A stretch of DNA of 64,000 bases from an uncultured Clostridia bacterium (GTDB lineage: Bacteria > Bacillota_I > Bacilli_A > RF39 > UBA660). The stretch is taken from NCBI GenBank assembly GCA_946533175.1, contig CAMNBS010000001.1, positions 38,371 to 102,370 on the forward strand. The letters are read 5' to 3'. The stretch's first letter is position 1. Each line of letters begins with the position of its first letter. Of the stretch, positions 24,941 to 34,009 are shown one piece after another. A program made the translations under genes and the position numbers. The notes beneath the pieces are model-generated. The model saw only the letters and a list, made by a program, of their open reading frames with translations, was not told the origin of the DNA and searched no databases.

Positions 24941-27748
24941 TTATAATATTTTTGATAAAAACTGACCAGTATAACTTTCTTTAACTTTGACTATTTCTTC
25001 TGGAGTTCCAGAAGCAACAACAGTTCCTCCTCCAGAACCACCATCTGGACCTAAATCAATAATATAATCTGCTACTTTTATAACATCCAAATTATGTTCT
25101 ATAACAATTACAGTATCGCCATTATCTACAATTCTTTCTAAAATTACTAATAATTTTTTAATATCATCTGTATGAAGGCCAGTTGTTGGTTCATCAAGAA
25201 TAAATAAACTTTTTCCTGTAGGCTTTTTTTGAAGTTCTTTAGCCAATTTAACACGACCTGCTTCACCACCAGATAAAGAAGGAGCACTTTGACCAAGCTT
25301 AACATAACCTAGACCGACATCTTCCATTGTTTGAAGTTTATGTTTTATTTTAGGTACATTACTAAAAAAATCTAAAGCTTCACTAACCCGCATTTCCAAA
25401 ACTTCCGCAATATTCTTTCCTTTATACTTAACGCTTAATGTTTCACTATTATAACGTGTTCCATGACATACTTCACAAGGAACATAAACATCAGGTAAAA
25501 AATGCATTTCTATTTTTTTAACACCATCGCCCCAACAAGCTTCACAACGACCTCCCTTAACATTAAAAGAAAATCGATTCTTACCATAGCCTAATAATCT
25601 AGCCTCTTTGGTATTTGTAAATAAATCCCTAATATCATCAAAAACACCAGTATAAGTAGCAGGATTACTCCTTGGAGTACGTCCAATTGGATTTTGACTA
25701 ATAAAAACTAACTTATCAATATTTTCAATTCCATTAATTTTATCATGATCAAGTGGTTTATCTTTTGATTTGTATAATTTAGAACTAATAGCTTTCATTA
25801 ATATTTCATTAACTAAACTTGATTTACCACTACCGGATACACCAGTCACACAAGTAAATGTATTAAGAGGAAATTTTACGTTAATATTCCTTAAATTATT
25901 AGCACGAGCCCCAACTACTTCTAAATACTTTTTATTACCCTTACGACGTTTTTTAGGAATATCTATTTTTAAAATACCTTTTAAGTATTTACCAGTTAAA
26001 CTATTTGGATTATTCATTACTTCCGAAGGAGTTCCGGCAGCAACAACATAACCACCTTTATCACCTGCCCCAGGACCTATATCCACTAAATAATCAGCAG
26101 CAAGCATTGTATCCGTATCATGTTCTACAACAATTAATGTATTTCCTAAATCGCGCATTTCTTGAAGAGAACGTATTAACTTTTCATTATCTTTTTGATG
26201 AAGACCAATACTTGGTTCATCTAAAACATACAAAACACCAGTTAATCTTGAACCTATTTGAGTTGCTAATCTTATTCTTTGACTTTCTCCTCCTGACAAA
26301 GTTCCAGCATTTCTCGCTAGAGTTAAATAATCAAGTCCCACGTTATGTAAAAAATTCAATCTGTTTTTTATTTCGCTAATTAAAAGGTTTGCAATTTCTT
26401 CCTCTTTTTTTGTTAATTTTAATTCACTAAACCAACTTAAAATGTCTTTAATAGACATACATGTAATGTCAAATATATTCTTTTTATCAACAAAAATATT
26501 TAAAACACTATCATCAAGTCTTGCACCATGGCATTTTGGACATTCTAATTCAATCATATAATTAGATAACCAATCTCTTATCCATTCACTTGATGTTTCC
26601 ATATATCTTCTTTCTAAATTATTAATAACGCCTTCATAAAAATTGTTATTTTTCATAACATTACCGCTTTTAGTAGTTATTTTAAATTCAATTAATTCAT
26701 TTGAACCATATAATATAATATTCTGTTTTTCTTTACTTATTTTATTAAATGGTTTATTCATATCTATTCTGTAATGCTTACAAACAATTTCTAGTTTACG
26801 ATAATCAATTGATTCCTTATCATCCGATAATGTAACAATACAATTTTCATTCAAACTTTTATCCTTATTAGGAATTACTAAATCGGGATCAATTTTTAAT
26901 TTAGTGCCTAAACCCTTACATTCTTTACAAGCACCATATGGACTATTAAAACTAAATAATCTTGGTTCTAATTCTGGCAATGAATAATTACATTCCGGAC
27001 AAGCATACTTGGTGGAAAATAATATTTCACCTTCACCCAAAACATCAACTACAACCTTACCATCAGCTTTATTAGTAGCTAGTTCAATTGATTCATAAAG
27101 TCTACTCCTTATATCTTCTTTAATTACAATACGATCAATAATAATATCTATCTTATCTTTAATATTCTTTTCCAATGTAATTTCTTCAGATAAATCAAAT
27201 ATTTCACCATTAACACGTACTCGAATAAAACCTTCTTTACGAAGAGAATCAAATAAATCCTTATGTGTCCCTTTTTCACCATGAACTATAGGTGACATAA
27301 TAACTAATTTCGTTCCAATAGGATATTCCAATAATTTGTTAACTATTTCTTCAACACTTTGACTTTTAATTGGTCGATGATGATAAGGACAGTACGGAAC
27401 ACCAATTCTAGCAAACAAAAGACGTAAATAGTCATATATTTCTGTTACCGTACCAACTGTACTTCTAGGGTTATTATTAATCGATTTCTGATCAATACTA
27501 ATACTAGGAGATAAACCCTCTATACTATCAACATCAGGTTTTTCACTTCCTCCTAAAAATTGTCTTGCATAAGCAGATAAACTTTCAATGTAACGTCGTT
27601 CACCCTCAGCATAAATAGTATCAAAAGCAAGAGATGATTTACCACTTCCTGATAATCCAGTCATTACAATTAATTTATTTTTTGGAAGCTCTAAATCAAT
27701 ATTTTTTAAATTATTCTCACGAGCTCCTTTAATAATAATTTTATCCAT
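24941..27748 (-). CDS. uvrA: UvrABC excinuclease subunit A
   Basis: 935-aa damage-recognition ATPase of nucleotide excision repair. Two ABC modules (Walker A GLSGSGKSSLAF and GVSGSGKSSLV; signatures LSGGESQRIRLA and LSGGEAGRVKLA) and the zinc Cys pairs (CPECNY; CEACWGDGV; CEVCHGTR) are all present. The start is the ATG at 27748 (MDKIIIKGARENN) with GGAG 5 bases upstream. uvrB is not adjacent. Confidence 0.97.
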   Translation of the reverse strand: MDKIIIKGARENNLKNIDLELPKNKLIVMTGLSGSGKSSLAFDTIYAEGERRYIESLSAYARQFLGGSEKPDVDSIEGLSPSISIDQKSINNNPRSTVGTVTEIYDYLRLLFARIGVPYCPYHHRPIKSQSVEEIVNKLLEYPIGTKLVIMSPIVHGEKGTHKDLFDSLRKEGFIRVRVNGEIFDLSEEITLEKNIKDKIDIIIDRIVIKEDIRSRLYESIELATNKADGKVVVDVLGEGEILFSTKYACPECNYSLPELEPRLFSFNSPYGACKECKGLGTKLKIDPDLVIPNKDKSLNENCIVTLSDDKESIDYRKLEIVCKHYRIDMNKPFNKISKEKQNIILYGSNELIEFKITTKSGNVMKNNNFYEGVINNLERRYMETSSEWIRDWLSNYMIELECPKCHGARLDDSVLNIFVDKKNIFDITCMSIKDILSWFSELKLTKKEEEIANLLISEIKNRLNFLHNVGLDYLTLARNAGTLSGGESQRIRLATQIGSRLTGVLYVLDEPSIGLHQKDNEKLIRSLQEMRDLGNTLIVVEHDTDTMLAADYLVDIGPGAGDKGGYVVAAGTPSEVMNNPNSLTGKYLKGILKIDIPKKRRKGNKKYLEVVGARANNLRNINVKFPLNTFTCVTGVSGSGKSSLVNEILMKAISSKLYKSKDKPLDHDKINGIENIDKLVFISQNPIGRTPRSNPATYTGVFDDIRDLFTNTKEARLLGYGKNRFSFNVKGGRCEACWGDGVKKIEMHFLPDVYVPCEVCHGTRYNSETLSVKYKGKNIAEVLEMRVSEALDFFSNVPKIKHKLQTMEDVGLGYVKLGQSAPSLSGGEAGRVKLAKELQKKPTGKSLFILDEPTTGLHTDDIKKLLVILERIVDNGDTVIVIEHNLDVIKVADYIIDLGPDGGSGGGTVVASGTPEEIVKVKESYTGQFLSKIL

Positions 27749-27843
27749 AAACACTCCAAATCTCTATTATTTTATCACAAAATTAATATTTTTTACTATT
27801 AATTATCTAAAAATAAATATTTACACAAGAAATATCAAATAAA

Positions 27844-27872
27844 TTGCATAAAAAAAGTGTAAATGATATAAT
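27844..27872 (+). promoter_or_regulatory. Promoter of the 88-aa charged protein
   Basis: TTGCAT (27844-27849), 17-bp spacer, TATAAT (27867-27872). Confidence 0.75.
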
Positions 27873-27906
27873 AATTATGAAAATATAGCGAGAAATGGAG
27901 ATAATA

Positions 27907-28173
27907 ATGGAAAATATTTTTAATTTTAACCACGGTGATGAACATTCTACTAATAATACTGAACCTTTTCATTTTGAAACAAGAAATGATGAACCACAAA
28001 AGAAAAAATCATCATCTGGCGATGATACGTTGGGACATAGCATTGAACCATTAGCCAATTTTCGTTTAGAAATTGAAAGATTGAAAAAAAAGAAAGAAGA
28101 AGTATTACGATTAAAAAGAGAACAAGAACAACGTAAACAAGAAGAACAAAAAAATAGTGGATTTCAAAGATAA
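27907..28173 (+). CDS. 88-aa charged coiled-coil protein, unknown
   Basis: Soluble and very hydrophilic. An Asn/His/Glu/Thr-rich N-terminus (1-45, probably disordered) is followed by a Lys/Glu/Arg/Gln helix (about 52-84, IERLKKKKEEVLRLKREQEQ) likely to be a coiled coil. The start is the ATG at 27907 with GGAG 6 bases upstream. A consensus promoter before it and a hairpin terminator after it support a real gene transcribed alone against its neighbours. No family recognised. Confidence 0.7.
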   Translation: MENIFNFNHGDEHSTNNTEPFHFETRNDEPQKKKSSSGDDTLGHSIEPLANFRLEIERLKKKKEEVLRLKREQEQRKQEEQKNSGFQR

Positions 28174-28188
28174 TCCACTATTTTTATC
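28150..28188. terminator. Bidirectional terminator
   Basis: AAAAATAGTGGATT-N8-AATCCACTATTTTT, a long perfect stem with A and T tracts on its two sides, serving the 88-aa gene (+) and the YdcF-like gene (-). Confidence 0.85.
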
Positions 28189-28843
28189 CATTAGTAATTG
28201 CTCCATCTTCTTCTAATGATATCATTTCACCTAAATATTTACTTTTCGGTTTTAAAATGCATTTAATAAAATTTTTATCGCGTGAGAATATTTCTCTTAT
28301 TTCATTTTTTAACATGATACTTTTATAAGGAATTTCATTTGCTTCAACACCTATAGCATCAATATTTAAAGCATGAGCAATATATAATGCACGATATAAA
28401 TGATATTTTTGAGTTACAATAACTATTTTCTTGGCATTAAAAACATATTTTGCTCGATAAATACTATCATATGTAGTAAATCCTGCATGATCTAAAAAGA
28501 TATCTTTTCTATCTATTCCTTTTTCTAATATATAATCACGCATAACATTTACTTCATCATATTTTTCCGTTCCATGATCTCCCGATAATATCAATTTCGT
28601 ATTTAAAAGTTGATATATTTCTTCACCTTTATCAAGGCGATAGCTAAGCATTAAACTAGGACCATCACTATATGCCTTACATCCTAAAACTAATATTGCA
28701 TCTATATCGTGATAATTACTAATATCATTAATATTAACAATTCTATTCTCCACTGTCTTTATCATGTAATTATTTATTAAAAAAGTACCAACAAGTAAAA
28801 ACAAAAGCATTCCAATTATCCAAAACCAAATTTTCTTTTTCAT
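28184..28843 (-). CDS. YdcF/SanA-like DUF218 membrane protein
   Basis: 219 aa. An N-terminal TM (about 5-25) precedes a DUF218 domain: DAILVLGCKAYSDGPS, TKLILSGDHGTEKYDEV and IVIVTQKYHLYRALYIA (about 50-170). SanA/ElyC relatives affect envelope permeability and peptidoglycan-precursor metabolism; activity unknown. It is 6 bases downstream of a 99-aa membrane protein and probably co-transcribed. Confidence 0.85.
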   Translation of the reverse strand: MKKKIWFWIIGMLLFLLVGTFLINNYMIKTVENRIVNINDISNYHDIDAILVLGCKAYSDGPSLMLSYRLDKGEEIYQLLNTKLILSGDHGTEKYDEVNVMRDYILEKGIDRKDIFLDHAGFTTYDSIYRAKYVFNAKKIVIVTQKYHLYRALYIAHALNIDAIGVEANEIPYKSIMLKNEIREIFSRDKNFIKCILKPKSKYLGEMISLEEDGAITNG

Positions 28844-28849
28844 AACTTT

Positions 28850-29149
28850 TTAACTATCTAAATAATTCAATTCCTTTTTATTATTTTTGTCAATAACATA
28901 TTGTTCTAAAGCTCCATAATAAGTACCAATAAATTCTCCACCAAGAACAACAATCACTAATAAAAGATATAATAATAGATAGAATGTCCACAAGTAAAAA
29001 TAACTTGAATAAATTAATAATAAACTAATTCCTAAAGTAGATAAAAAATCTATCATAATCCCTAATCTCATCCATAACACTTTCATTCTGCCATTAGGTG
29101 TATCACGAAATTCTTTTTTATCTTCATTCGTAATATATATTTTTTTCAT
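28850..29149 (-). CDS. 99-aa two-span membrane protein
   Basis: A cytoplasmic basic N-terminus (MKKIYITNEDKKEFRDTPNG) is followed by two hydrophobic segments (about 28-48 and 52-75) and a charged tail. No family recognised. It is directly upstream of the YdcF-like gene, which suggests a shared envelope role. Confidence 0.65.
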   Translation of the reverse strand: MKKIYITNEDKKEFRDTPNGRMKVLWMRLGIMIDFLSTLGISLLLIYSSYFYLWTFYLLLYLLLVIVVLGGEFIGTYYGALEQYVIDKNNKKELNYLDS

Positions 29150-29199
29150 CCACGACTCCTATATTATCATTATAGGTTATTTTTTATTTAAAAACAAGA

Positions 29200-29233
29200 A
29201 AAGACATTAAATTATTAATGTCTTTTATCATAC
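29200..29233 (-). terminator. Terminator of rplJ-rplL
   Basis: Minus-strand stem AAAAGACATTAA/TTTAATGTCTTTT with a tiny loop, then a T-rich run; shortly after the rplL stop. Confidence 0.75.
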
Positions 29234-29244
29234 TTTACACTAGC

Positions 29245-29616
29245 TTATTTAACTTCTACTTCAGCGCCAGCTTCTTCTAATTTAGCTTTAATTTCATTAG
29301 CTTCATCAACGGAAATGTTTTCTTTTACAGCACCACCATTGTCGGCGATATCTTTAGATTCTTTTAATCCAAGACCAGTAATTTCTTTAATAACCTTAAT
29401 TACATTAACTTTAGCAGCTCCTGCATTAACTAATGTAACAGTTACAGTACTTGGTCCTTCGTTAGCAGCTTCAGCTCCTGCTACTGGTGCAGCTACAGCT
29501 ACACTACTAGGATCTACTCCAAATTCCTCTTTCATTGCATCAACTAATTCTTTAATTTCTAATAAGTTCATTTCCTTTAATGAATTAATAAATTCATCTC
29601 TTGTTAATTTTGCCAT
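29245..29616 (-). CDS. rplL: 50S ribosomal protein L7/L12
   Basis: 123-aa stalk protein that recruits translation GTPases. N-terminal dimer domain (1-35), Ala/Gly-rich hinge (about 37-55) and a C-terminal domain with VNVIKVIKEITGLGLKESKD. It lies 22 bases after rplJ, as usual. Confidence 0.98.
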   Translation of the reverse strand: MAKLTRDEFINSLKEMNLLEIKELVDAMKEEFGVDPSSVAVAAPVAGAEAANEGPSTVTVTLVNAGAAKVNVIKVIKEITGLGLKESKDIADNGGAVKENISVDEANEIKAKLEEAGAEVEVK

Positions 29617-29638
29617 TTTCTTTCTCCTCCTATTTTTA

Positions 29639-30127
29639 TTATTCCTTATCCTTAGAATATAAATCTAAGCATATTGATAAATCCTTAACAATACCAATCA
29701 TTCCTCCAGCAAGCATTGTAAGTAGTCCATCGCGTGATGGAATAGTTGCTAAACTTGCTAACTTATTCTTATCTGTAATTTCATTATCAACAATTCCTAC
29801 TTTAAGAATAACTGACTCATGTTTTTTTGCAAAATCAGTTAATACTTTAATAGGTGCTATTTGATCAGATGAATAAGCAAGAGCACTTGGTCCAACAAGA
29901 CTTTCATCAATATTAATGTTTAAATCGTTTAAAGCACGGGCCATTAATGTATTTTTATATACTTTATAATCGCCACCAGCATTTCTTAACGCTCTTCTTA
30001 ATTCTTTAGCTTCACTATCAGTAAGTCCACGATAATCAAACAAAACAACACCATTGGCATTATTAATATGTTCTTTTATTTCATCGATTACTTCTTGTTT
30101 TTTAGCTAAAATACTAGCATTTGCCAT
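29639..30127 (-). CDS. rplJ: 50S ribosomal protein L10
   Basis: 162-aa base of the ribosomal stalk. KNANGVVLFDYRGLT-like and YKVYKNTLMARAL are L10 signatures; the C-terminal helix binds L12 dimers. It is preceded by an L10 leader and its own promoter, and followed by rplL. Confidence 0.97.
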   Translation of the reverse strand: MANASILAKKQEVIDEIKEHINNANGVVLFDYRGLTDSEAKELRRALRNAGGDYKVYKNTLMARALNDLNINIDESLVGPSALAYSSDQIAPIKVLTDFAKKHESVILKVGIVDNEITDKNKLASLATIPSRDGLLTMLAGGMIGIVKDLSICLDLYSKDKE

Positions 30128-30268
30128 TTTGCCTCCTTTATATTATTATCTATTTCCTGTTACCATAAATAAAAGTCCTTATAGCATAGAATAAGGACTT
30201 TAATTCATAAAGATTCTTGTCCTCGGTAGGATTTACATATTACCTACTGTCTATGGCACCAACAAACA
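30128..30268 (-). ncRNA. L10 leader (r-protein autoregulatory RNA)
   Basis: The 160-base rplA-rplJ spacer contains, on the minus strand, a kinked-stem region (CTATG...CATAG at the foot, AGTAGGTAA/TACC pairs) followed by a terminator-like hairpin AAAGTCCTTAT/ATAAGGACTTT plus TTATTT (about 30169-30203) before the rplJ SD. Position and architecture are those of the Bacillota L10 leader, at which L10(L12)4 promotes termination. Confidence 0.85.
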
Positions 30269-30273
30269 TAGTT

Positions 30274-30301
30274 ATTATAACATAATTTTATTATTTGTCA
30301 A
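30274..30301 (-). promoter_or_regulatory. Promoter of rplJ-rplL inside the end of rplA
   Basis: TTGACA (30296-30301), 16-bp spacer, TATAAT (30274-30279) on the minus strand. The -35 lies in the last rplA codons. Confidence 0.85.
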
Positions 30302-30989
30302 ATGAATTTAGACTAATTTTAATACCAGGTCCCATTGTACTAGAAATGGAAATATTTTTTACAAAATCTCCTTTAACAGTAGATGGTTTTAACTTAATAA
30401 TAGTTGTAACAAAACTATCTAAATTTTCAACTAATTTTCCTTCGTCAAAACTAGCTTTACCAATGATACTATGAATATTACCAAATGTATCAGTACGATA
30501 TTCAACACGTCCAGCTTTAACATCGTTAATTGCCTTAGCAACATCATTAGTAACTGTTCCAGTCTTTGGATTAGGCATTAATCCTTTAGGTCCTAAAACA
30601 CGTCCTAATTTACCAAGAAGCGGCATTGTTTCAGGTGTTGCAATTAAAGTATCAAAACCAAACCAGTTTTCTTTTTCAATTTTTTCTAACATGTCAGTAT
30701 CACCAACAAAATCAGCACCAGCTTCACGAGCTATCTTAGCTTGATCTCCTTTAGCAATAACTAAAACTTTTTTGTCCTTTCCAGTACCATTAGGTAAAAG
30801 AATAGCTCCACGTAATTGTTGATCAGCTTTTTTAGTGTCAACATTTAAATTCATAGCTATTTCAATAGTAGCATCAAACTTACTATTTGAAGTTTCTTTT
30901 ACTAATTTACAAGCTTCTTCTTTAGAATATAAACGACCTTTTTCAATTTTAGATACAGCTTCGTTATATCTTTTTCCTCTTTTTTTCAT
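30291..30989 (-). CDS. rplA: 50S ribosomal protein L1
   Basis: 232-aa stalk protein near the E site. Complete, with KKGKRYNEAV-type start and the signature GKLGRVLGPKGLMPNPKTGT. It follows rplK by about 80 bases. That spacer contains a hairpin-prone CATATAGTTAAACTATG that could be an L1 feedback site (speculative). Confidence 0.97.
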   Translation of the reverse strand: MKKRGKRYNEAVSKIEKGRLYSKEEACKLVKETSNSKFDATIEIAMNLNVDTKKADQQLRGAILLPNGTGKDKKVLVIAKGDQAKIAREAGADFVGDTDMLEKIEKENWFGFDTLIATPETMPLLGKLGRVLGPKGLMPNPKTGTVTNDVAKAINDVKAGRVEYRTDTFGNIHSIIGKASFDEGKLVENLDSFVTTIIKLKPSTVKGDFVKNISISSTMGPGIKISLNSFDK

Positions 30990-31072
30990 TTCTACCTCCT
31001 TGTGGTCATAATGGAAATTATTTTGATAAGTGTATTTCCTTCCACATAGTTTAACTATATGTTTTTATTTTA

Positions 31073-31495
31073 TTATTTTATTTCAACGCCCATATTTTGA
31101 GCAGTACCTTTAACCTGTTTCATAGCACTTTCAACATCATAAGCATTTAAATCAGGTAATTTAATTTCAGCTATTTCACGTAATTGTGCTTCGGTTAAAG
31201 ATCCAACTGGTTCATTTTTTCCTTTAGTTGAACCCTTTTTTATTTTAGCATATTTTTTAATTAAAAATGCTGTAGGTGGAGTCTTAATTATAAAGTCAAA
31301 TGTTCTATCTTCATAAATAGATATTTCAACTGGTAAGACATCTCCCATCTTATCTCTTGTTTGTTCATTATACTTAGTACAAAACTCTTGTAAGTTAATT
31401 CCGGCAGGTCCTAAAACTGTTCCAACTGGTGGAGCTGGAGTAGCACGTCCTGCTTCAATAGCTAACTTTACTTTTTTTACTACTTCTTTTGCCAC
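31073..31495 (-). CDS. rplK: 50S ribosomal protein L11
   Basis: 140-aa protein of the GTPase-associated centre. AIEAGRATPAPPVGTVLGPAG and CTKYNEQT are diagnostic. The start is the GTG at 31495 (VAKEVVKKVK) because the strong SD AGGAGGTG sits 6 bases upstream; the longer frame's first GTG is part of the SD itself. A promoter and leader precede it, so it is not wholly dependent on secE-nusG read-through. Confidence 0.96.
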   Translation of the reverse strand: MAKEVVKKVKLAIEAGRATPAPPVGTVLGPAGINLQEFCTKYNEQTRDKMGDVLPVEISIYEDRTFDFIIKTPPTAFLIKKYAKIKKGSTKGKNEPVGSLTEAQLREIAEIKLPDLNAYDVESAMKQVKGTAQNMGVEIK

Positions 31496-31598
31496 GAAAA
31501 ACACCTCCTATTTCATTATTTTATTTTCCGCGAGTGGTCTCGAATCACTTATCACTTTTCTCCCACTAAATCTATATTTAATTAAATATAGCGATATC

Positions 31599-31627
31599 AT
31601 TCTACCATTAAAGCATTAAAAAATCAA
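31599..31627 (-). promoter_or_regulatory. Promoter of rplK-rplA
   Basis: TTGATT (31622-31627), 17-bp spacer, TAGAAT (31599-31604) on the minus strand. The RNA would begin at about 31592, at a perfect 20-bp palindrome (31572-31591), giving a leader of about 95 bases before rplK. Confidence 0.65.
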
Positions 31628-31683
31628 TTATTTTTTTTACTTAAATAGTATTTTCTATAAATTTTATCACTTTTTTAGCATAA

Positions 31684-32220
31684 TTATGCTTTTTCTACTT
31701 GATCAAGAGGCACTTCAATACTTGTTTCTTGTCCAAATAAATCAACAATAGCATTAACTAATTTTTGTTCTAAATCAATGCTTTCAATTGTTCCAGACAT
31801 ACCAACAAATGGTCCATCTGTAATTTTAATTTTATCGCCTTCTTTTAATTCGGCATTAATCTTTTCTTTGGTAATTCCCATATTTTTTAGAATATTATCT
31901 ACTTCATATGGTTGTAAAGGTGTTGGCTTAGCACCTTTTCCAGAAGAACCAATAAATCCTGTAACTCCTGGAGTATTACGAACAACAAACCATGCTTCGT
32001 CAGTCATTACCATTTCTATTAAAATATATCCTGGAAAAATTTTCTTTATTTTCTCTTTTGTCACCCCATCTTTTTCTTCAATAACTTTTTGTTCTGGAAC
32101 AACAACGCGACATATTTTATCTTCCATATTCATTGATTGAGCACGCATTTCGATTTTTTCTTTAACCATATTCTCATGACCAGAATATGTATTAACAACA
32201 TACCATTTTTTCTCTTCCAT
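31684..32220 (-). CDS. nusG: Transcription factor NusG
   Basis: 178 aa. NGN domain (1-115; WYVVNTYSGHENMVKEKI, PGYILIEM, TPGVTGFIGSSGK) and C-terminal KOW (EGDKIKITDGPFVGMSG). It binds the RNA polymerase clamp and modulates pausing and antitermination. It follows secE by 2 bases. Confidence 0.97.
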   Translation of the reverse strand: MEEKKWYVVNTYSGHENMVKEKIEMRAQSMNMEDKICRVVVPEQKVIEEKDGVTKEKIKKIFPGYILIEMVMTDEAWFVVRNTPGVTGFIGSSGKGAKPTPLQPYEVDNILKNMGITKEKINAELKEGDKIKITDGPFVGMSGTIESIDLEQKLVNAIVDLFGQETSIEVPLDQVEKA

Positions 32221-32222
32221 AA

Positions 32223-32399
32223 TTACACCAACGTCTTAATAAAGGCCACAGCCAAATCAATTAAATAAAAGAATAAAGCAAAAAATACTACAAAAGTAAT
32301 TGTTGCAATCGAATATTTAACCATATCTTTTTTTGTTGGCCATTTTACTTTACCTAATTCCTTTTTAACTTCTCCAAAGAATTTTTTAATTTTTTTCAT
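32223..32399 (-). CDS. secE: Preprotein translocase subunit SecE
   Basis: 58-aa single-span protein of the SecYEG channel. An amphipathic KFFGEVKKELGKVKWPTKKD segment with the conserved WPT motif is followed by one TM (about 28-50). Start ATG at 32399 with AGGAG 10 bases upstream. It is immediately followed by nusG. The usual upstream rpmG is not present here. Confidence 0.95.
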   Translation of the reverse strand: MKKIKKFFGEVKKELGKVKWPTKKDMVKYSIATITFVVFFALFFYLIDLAVAFIKTLV

Positions 32400-32450
32400 A
32401 AAACAAATTCTCCTTTTTAAACCAAAATAAAAACACCTTCGTGCACATAT

Positions 32451-32479
32451 AAAATATCACACTCAGGTGAAAAAAGCAA
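32451..32479 (-). promoter_or_regulatory. Promoter of secE-nusG
   Basis: TTGCTT (32474-32479), 17-bp spacer, TATTTT (32451-32456), with TGTGA directly upstream of the -10, on the minus strand. Confidence 0.6.
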
Positions 32480-32611
32480 GTTTTTTTTAATACAATCATT
32501 AATTATATGATAAATTTCAATGGAAATATATTTATCACGATGTTTAAGATTAATTCCTTTAACAGATAATTGCCGTGTTTTTTCTTCTTTCAAAATACAA
32601 AAAATCTATTT

Positions 32612-33946
32612 TTATTTATTTTTTGATTGTTCTTCAACGTTTCCTTTACATTTTTGAATAACATTATTTACATACCTACTCTTCAGCTCTCCTAACTTAC
32701 TTATAACTTCTAAATGCGTTGGCGTTGAATTATTCCATATAATTGCTGCATCTTTATATTTAAAAGCAAAATTTGAGTCACAAGCAGCATTATATGTATA
32801 AGAATATACTATATATTTCACAATGGGAGAACAATCCATAAATGACATTACATTTTCCCATTCATATTTACCACCATTATTTATATAATTACTATAATTA
32901 CTATAATAATTAGAATCAGCCAAAAGAATTCTATTACACCATTTTTTACAAAAATCATACATCTTATTTTCATTATACAAATTTCTAGTTCCACCATAAT
33001 GAATTTCCATATCCGGTTCAATTTCAAACAACAATTCAAACAGTATGTTTCTATTAGCAGTATTTTCTTCAGTAAAATTCCGATGCTTCAATGAATAAGT
33101 CATCATTGACTCATCACCATAGTTTAAATTACCTTTAACAATATTATCAATATAATTTATTAAAAAATACCCATCAGATCGTGTTATGTTTTCATAATTT
33201 TCATTCATGTAATCTAAAAATACTCTTTCAAATCTTGGATAATTTTCAATAATAAAATTATCATGTTGTGAAAGATGTAAATTATATCGATCAGATGAAT
33301 CATGATTTTCCCAACGAATAATTGGACTTTGACTTAGTTGAGTTCTTTCAGTTAATTTATAAGTCGATAAAGTTGCTGATAATATTGCAATACTTGCAAT
33401 AAAACTAATTGTAATTTTAAGGGCTCTTTTTCTTGATTGCTTTCTTCTCTCTATATCTCTTATTAATTCTTCCCTTATATGCTGTGCACGTCTTCCATTT
33501 TGAGGACCGGAAAGTAACTTATCACGATAATGTTTTTTTGATTTATATTCAGAAATAGAATGAGCAAAATCATCTTGAGCACGCTCAATAGCTTCTCTAA
33601 TTTTCTGCCTTTTATCTAAAACTGCATCCCGAGCATTATTGGCCAAACGTCCTGGAAGTTTAAATATTGAATGGTCATATATATCACATAATGATTCTCT
33701 TTGTTTTCCTGTCCAATAGTCAAAAAATAGAACAGGTTCATATAACTTATGTGAAGATAAAAAATTAATAATTTCATAGTACTTATCGGTACCATCAATT
33801 CTTCTTTGATATACTCGTTCAATTCTATCCGGATCATCAATTGTATACTCCAAAATACAATAAGTTTTGTCAAAACCATATTGATCAAAGTACACTCTTA
33901 ATCTTACAAATTTTTCTTTTTTATTAAAATCTAATATTGGTTCCAT
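32612..33946 (-). CDS. Unknown membrane-spanning protein (444 aa)
   Basis: Starts 6 bases after GGAGG. An N-terminal domain (1-100, rich in aromatic and acidic residues) and a long Arg/Lys-rich helix (about 100-172) precede one transmembrane segment (about 175-195, ALKITISFIASIAILSATLS). The C-terminal 245 residues, probably extracytoplasmic, are Asn/Tyr-rich with several Cys. No catalytic motif or family is recognised. It is followed only by spacer and the secE promoter, and preceded by two further unknown membrane-protein genes. Confidence 0.7.
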   Translation of the reverse strand: MEPILDFNKKEKFVRLRVYFDQYGFDKTYCILEYTIDDPDRIERVYQRRIDGTDKYYEIINFLSSHKLYEPVLFFDYWTGKQRESLCDIYDHSIFKLPGRLANNARDAVLDKRQKIREAIERAQDDFAHSISEYKSKKHYRDKLLSGPQNGRRAQHIREELIRDIERRKQSRKRALKITISFIASIAILSATLSTYKLTERTQLSQSPIIRWENHDSSDRYNLHLSQHDNFIIENYPRFERVFLDYMNENYENITRSDGYFLINYIDNIVKGNLNYGDESMMTYSLKHRNFTEENTANRNILFELLFEIEPDMEIHYGGTRNLYNENKMYDFCKKWCNRILLADSNYYSNYSNYINNGGKYEWENVMSFMDCSPIVKYIVYSYTYNAACDSNFAFKYKDAAIIWNNSTPTHLEVISKLGELKSRYVNNVIQKCKGNVEEQSKNK

Positions 33947-34009
33947 GAATTACCTCCATAATTTACAAATGATGACAACTTTAAAACTAATCTGTATTAT
34001 TTGGTTATT

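Noticed and set aside
25770..26379. Plus-strand frames opposite uvrA
   Set aside because: Antisense to conserved UvrA coding sequence, with no promoter or SD.
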